The position numbers and the translations under genes were made by a program. Positions 59,884 to 64,000 of a stretch of DNA of 64,000 nucleotides are shown in pieces. This DNA comes from Citrus sinensis (taxonomy: Eukaryota; Streptophyta; Magnoliopsida; Sapindales; Rutaceae): positions 27,133,501 through 27,197,500 of the forward strand of contig NC_068557.1 in the NCBI RefSeq assembly GCF_022201045.2, in the 5' to 3' direction. The notes beneath the pieces are model-generated. The model was given only the letters and a program-made list of their open reading frames with translations. It made no database searches and was not told the DNA's origin. How positions within the stretch are numbered: the stretch's first letter is position 1; every line of letters begins with the position of its first letter.

Positions 59884-61031
59884 TCATGGCTAGTGACTTC
59901 TAATTACCGCAATTCCAATACTTAACGAGAGATTACTCATAGTTCATGGCCATTGGTGTTACAAGAGAATCTCCAAGATGGTATACGTTTACTACGCAAA
60001 TTAATATTACCTATATAGGCCAGTTTGAAGCTCTACTTCAAGGATTAATATTTTTCCGCCTCAATGTAGGTTCTCAACTTTGGATACAAGAACATTACGT
60101 TTGGCCTCACACTATTCTACTACAAATTATACACGAGTTTCACTGGGGAGGTTTTATATGATGATTGGTACATGGTAATGTTCAATGTATTGTTAACATC
60201 CTTACCAGTTATTGCCTTGGAAGTCTTCAAGCAAGATGTTTCATCAGATGTGTGCCTCCAGGTAAAGAAAATTGGAACACAGATGCAGCCTGCCACACAA
60301 GCATACACCAACTTTCGTAATGTAATGCATAAGCACAAAATTACAGTATAGAGCAGTGCAAGCATTGAATTAATAAACACTGATTTCTCAACAAATTTTT
60401 ATCTCTTCTGTAATGAAACAGTTTCCTGCCCTTTATCGACAAGGGCAGAAGAATGTATACGTTAGCTGGAACCGGTTGGATATTAAACGACACTGTTGCT
60501 TCTCTAGTCATCTTCCTGTCCAACATATTCATACCTTACCCAGCTGCATTCCACAAGGAAGAAGAAGTTGCAGACGTTGCACATCTCGGCGCCATTACTC
60601 ACGCTTGCATAATCTGGACTGTCAATTACCAAATTGCCCTTGTCATCAGCCACTTCACTTGGACTGAGCGTCTAGTCATCTGGGATAGCATTTTCTTTTG
60701 GTACATTTTCCTGCTTGCTTATGGCGCACTCCCTCCTTTCTACTCCAACACGGCATTTCAGGTTTTCCCGCAGGCCATTGGAGCTGTGCCAATTTTCTGG
60801 CTTATCACATTGCTTGTGGCAGTTGTTTCTCTTCTGTCTTACTTCTTGCTCATTGCCATTCAACGAATGTTGTATCCGATGGATGATCATGTCGTTCAAG
60901 AAATGAAATATTGCAAGAAAGATGTGAGAGCAAATCAAATGTGGCTAAGGGAACAACACAACTCACAGAAGATGACTCAGACTGGCTTTTATGCCCGAGT
61001 AGATGCAAGAATTCGTTCTGCCAAGGAATAG
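59884..61031 (+). pseudogene. C-terminal fragment of a P4-ATPase (phospholipid flippase), broken
   Basis: Pieces read in order as the last part of a plant ALA-type flippase: AVMASDF near 59884 and, after a degraded stretch, [14 protein letters not shown] near 59945-59985; then exon-like 60088-60261 ([20 protein letters not shown] ... DVCLQ) with donor GTAAAG; then from 60422 QFPALYRQGQKNVYVSWNR, where the frame shifts near 60475, continuing as GWILNDTVASLVIF to the stop at 61029-61031. The tail has the final membrane spans, ACIIWTVNYQIAL, FTWTERLVIW, and MLYPMDDHVVQEMKYCKKDV, typical of the family. The ATPase core (DKTGT phosphorylation and nucleotide domains) is absent. The truncation, the frameshift and the broken sequence between 59985 and 60088 make it a pseudogene or gene relic. 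Confidence 0.85.
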
Positions 61032-62490
61032 TGGCATCAAAGTAAAAATTCAATACAAAGATCTGTAACAAATAGCCTAATTAAATCATTGGAAACATAA
61101 CTTTGTTCTGATTCTCTTCAAATCTTTTTTTTAATTTTTTTCCCAAGAACTTCTTGTTAGGCTTCAATATTCTTTGATACTTTCATCTGTCAAAGGTGGT
61201 TGTCTCATTTCTCTTTAGTATCTCTCATTAGGTAAGACTAGAAAATCTCTTATTAGCGACAACGTAAAGGTTCGATCCGACTTAGGTGGTTGAGATTATT
61301 TAGCAGGAAAATAGAAAGCCAATCCTTCAACTCAAGTCCGTGGAAGAAATCAATGGAGAAAGAAGTATAAAATAAAAGGATCACTGGAGCCAACGCTTTG
61401 TCTTTCAGTAATTACAAATATACAGAGCGACTTGATTACAAATGTATATTATAAGTAGACGACTTGACATATGCAGACCGAGGGTGGTGATTACAAATAT
61501 ACAACTCAGTGTTTGCTTTCTTTGAGATAATGTACACATAACACGTGGTATTGAAATAATATTACACATTAAGAATCATGAGACAGACGACGAAACTGAT
61601 CGATTAAATGCTACCCAAAAGAGCATTGAAGGAATAGAAGACACATGCTGCAGCATTGGTAAGAGAAATCTGAACTGTAAGGCTTTTGAAGCAAAGTAAT
61701 GGATCAATTTGGTTATCAAAGTGATAAACAAACTATAATGGCCTCTACTGCCATCATCCTCTCCTGATCTGATCTTTTCTGAATTTTTCAAGATTTTGTG
61801 TTATGTTTCTTTTAATGGTAGTGTATGGGTAAGATTCGACTTCTTTTATTTATTTTTATTTATTAACTACCAATCAGCAATTGCGTTATTTACTCAGGAC
61901 ATGATCAGATCAGGAAAAAATCATGATCCCTACTACCTTCCTCCAAATACTTGTGCGGGCCATGATATTGTGAAGAAACAATAACATTTACAAGCAGATG
62001 AAATAAAACTTGGAAAATCATGGCCTTGAAGTAGATGTTGCTTGACTTTGAATAATGCCATTATGACTTTCTGGATGCTCTCTTCTTTTCTCACTCTGTT
62101 TTAATAGCAAACTATTTGTTTGAATTCCCCCAAGATGTTAAACTGTCCTGTTTTCAGCTTATAGTGTTTCTCCAATATACAAGCTTGGAAACCGAGTGAA
62201 TATGACAAAGTCATGTATCAAAATTCTAAGTTTTTGTATTGATGGGGGGAAGCTTCTTTGATCAAGTCAATATTATGATTTGGCCCAATTAAAAATAGCC
62301 TTAGATGGAATTATTTCGTTTATAAAAGTGTAATATAGTAGACAAGCAAAGCATTAAAATAGATGATATCCCGACAACAAATTGTTGACTGGAACCTTGG
62401 AGAGCAAGGAGTCAACCTCAGAGAGCGATTTGTTAATAATGAATTTGCTGCGTAAATTTCGTTCTGGTTACATGTTGAAAAAACCTCTTA
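61032..62490. other. Intergenic spacer, no gene seen
   Basis: No ORF with a recognisable domain on either strand; low-complexity AT-rich DNA. Confidence 0.5.
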
Positions 62491-62492
62491 AG

Positions 62493-63433
62493 GGTTGGAC
62501 TATTGGCACCCTTTTAACTACCTAATTAATAAAATCCCTCTATGTGTTTTATGATTTTGCCCTTCAATAAAATTAATAAAACCCCTCTATGTTAAAAAAA
62601 AAAAAAAAAAAAAACCTCTTAGAGTTAGAGTTGGAATATTGGCACCCTTTTAACTACCTAATTAATGAAACCCCTCTATGTGGTTTATGATTTTGCCCTT
62701 CAATAAAATTGCATCAAATGACAAAAATATAACTAATTCCACACATTAAACAAAAATAATTTTCTTTTGCCAAAAACTCGATACACTCATACATGTAAGA
62801 TTTTCACCAAACCTTAAATCGCTTGAACCCTTAAATACTAGTCTTTCAATAAGTATTTGCCGCTCGCTGGGATTACGAAACTTGCTTCTGGATATACTTT
62901 GCTCATTTCTTTTTGTTTTTTTGGCAGTAACAGTCCAAAAATCTTTGTATTATAATTTTCCTTTCAAGATTAATCTCCACTTTTTGATTTGACAGCCATA
63001 TGCTCAAAGCTTTTTAAACATGGAAAAGATGTCGCCACCCTTGTTTTGTTGTTTTATATGCTCTCAACTGCCGTTGCATTTAGTTTATCTTTTGGTTTAT
63101 GCACAGCCTTGCATTTAGTTTATCTTTTAGTTTATGCAAAGCCTACCACGTATATTCAACCTTTTTCAAGTTAATTCTTTTCCTGCACATCTTATATAAA
63201 GCATGAAGTTGATCTGCAAGGTTCAATTTATCCTATCATCATAGAGAAGGGGAATTCGTAGAGTGAGAGCAAATCAAGTTGAAAAGAGACGGGAGCACGT
63301 TAAGGGTTTCCTTTAGGGGTTTATCAAAGAAACCAGGGTTAGTTTTAGAACTAAAGGGGTTCCATAAGAAACTTTACAATTTTTATACATATTGAATAGG
63401 GTAAATAAAGAAAAGGGTGCTAATAGTCCAACT
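62493..63433. mobile_element. Repeat element with inverted ends and a duplicated left end
   Basis: The left end GTTGGACTATTGGCACCCTT (from about 62497) is inverted at the right as GGGTGCTAATAGTCCAAC (about 63415-63432). The left ~95 bp occurs twice as a direct repeat (about 62497-62593 and 62629-62713) separated by a poly-A run. The interior has no coding domain. No target duplication could be fixed. Probably a non-autonomous DNA element of unknown superfamily. Confidence 0.5.
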
Positions 63434-64000
63434 CAAATCTATAATTGAACAGACACAGAGAAGAGATATCTTTTGATGAAACTGAAGACAATGTCAAAAA
63501 CTTTGTTGAAGGGGCAACCCAAGATGATTGGCATTTCGGAATCATTAAAAACTCCTATGGCGCATACGAGTTATGCCAATCCTTTGGGTGTTTGTAGCAG
63601 TTTTTATGCGAGTTTCAATTTATTCATGTTATTGAATTTGCCCCTGATAATGCATTAAACTGAGAGTAATTCTACTTCAGTTATCACGTGTTCCCTCCAC
63701 AGTAACTAGCCTAATTGTCGTCGGAAAGTGGCTCTTATGAAGCTCCATTGCTCGCATGTTGTCTGCATGAGATAATGGTTACAGATAAATTAATCTAATT
63801 TGGCTGTCTTTTATAGCACAGTTCATAAAATTATACCCGAAAAATGAAAACATTTATAAAATCTCAGAATAATTCTGAAGTGGTTCTATAAATCTGAACA
63901 AGAAGACATTTGTTGATTCTGACTTTTAGTAAACAGATGCACATCAAGGCCTACTTACAACCCAGTATTTTATTTATTTAACAATAATTAGGGCCTTAAT
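63434..64000. other. Right edge of window, no gene seen
   Basis: A 61-codon + strand ORF at 63473-63658 has no recognisable domain. No other feature was seen. Confidence 0.45.

Noticed and set aside
1-64000. CRISPR arrays, operons, prophage or plasmid features
   Set aside because: Introns, plant gene families and plant repeats show a nuclear plant genome; no spaced short repeats of CRISPR type.

Overview
This window is nuclear DNA from a flowering plant, most likely a woody eudicot; the proteins read like rosid (Citrus-type) sequences, but that is an impression from memory, not a search. The evidence is GT-AG introns splitting plant gene families, AT-rich spacers full of poly-A/T runs, MITEs and SINE-like repeats, and part of an LTR retrotransposon.

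Layout. 1-2815 is the 3' part of a Ty3/gypsy-like retrotransposon: a + strand LTR at about 1969-2815, preceded by a long intact ORF on the opposite strand (1554 back to the window edge). 2816-7300 is spacer holding a 269-bp Tourist-like MITE, an 821-bp foldback with a 9-bp target duplication, and a SINE-like double hairpin. 7704-9059 (+) is an O-fucosyltransferase-family gene. 11068-15106 (-) is a RING-IBR-RING ubiquitin ligase with an RNase H-like front end; its first intron carries a three-copy 175-bp tandem repeat. 16.2-20.3 kb holds a second foldback, a second Tourist-like MITE and a decayed LINE. 21452-23219 (-) is a ZIP metal transporter. 23.2-35.1 kb is gene-poor. 35150-36358 (-) is a BOI-type RING ligase. 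36.4-45.1 kb is again gene-poor.

The right third is denser: a TAF8-like histone-fold gene (45391-46236, +), a VAMP72-type R-SNARE (47020-49554, -), a lumenal FKBP isomerase (51699-53465, -) with a tRNA-Lys(UUU) gene directly upstream on the same strand, a GT8-like membrane glycosyltransferase without a visible DxD motif (55232-57827, +), a frameshifted fragment of a P4-ATPase flippase (59884-61031, +), and a repeat with inverted ends at 62.5-63.4 kb.

The genes are independent housekeeping or regulatory genes (secretory pathway, ubiquitin, metal transport, transcription, plastid). I see no operon-like or biosynthetic cluster and no clearly new system. The points most worth a second look are the antisense ORF beside the LTR, the repeat that copies a splice donor in the RBR gene, the tRNA gene abutting the FKBP gene, the missing DxD motif, and the two related foldback elements.
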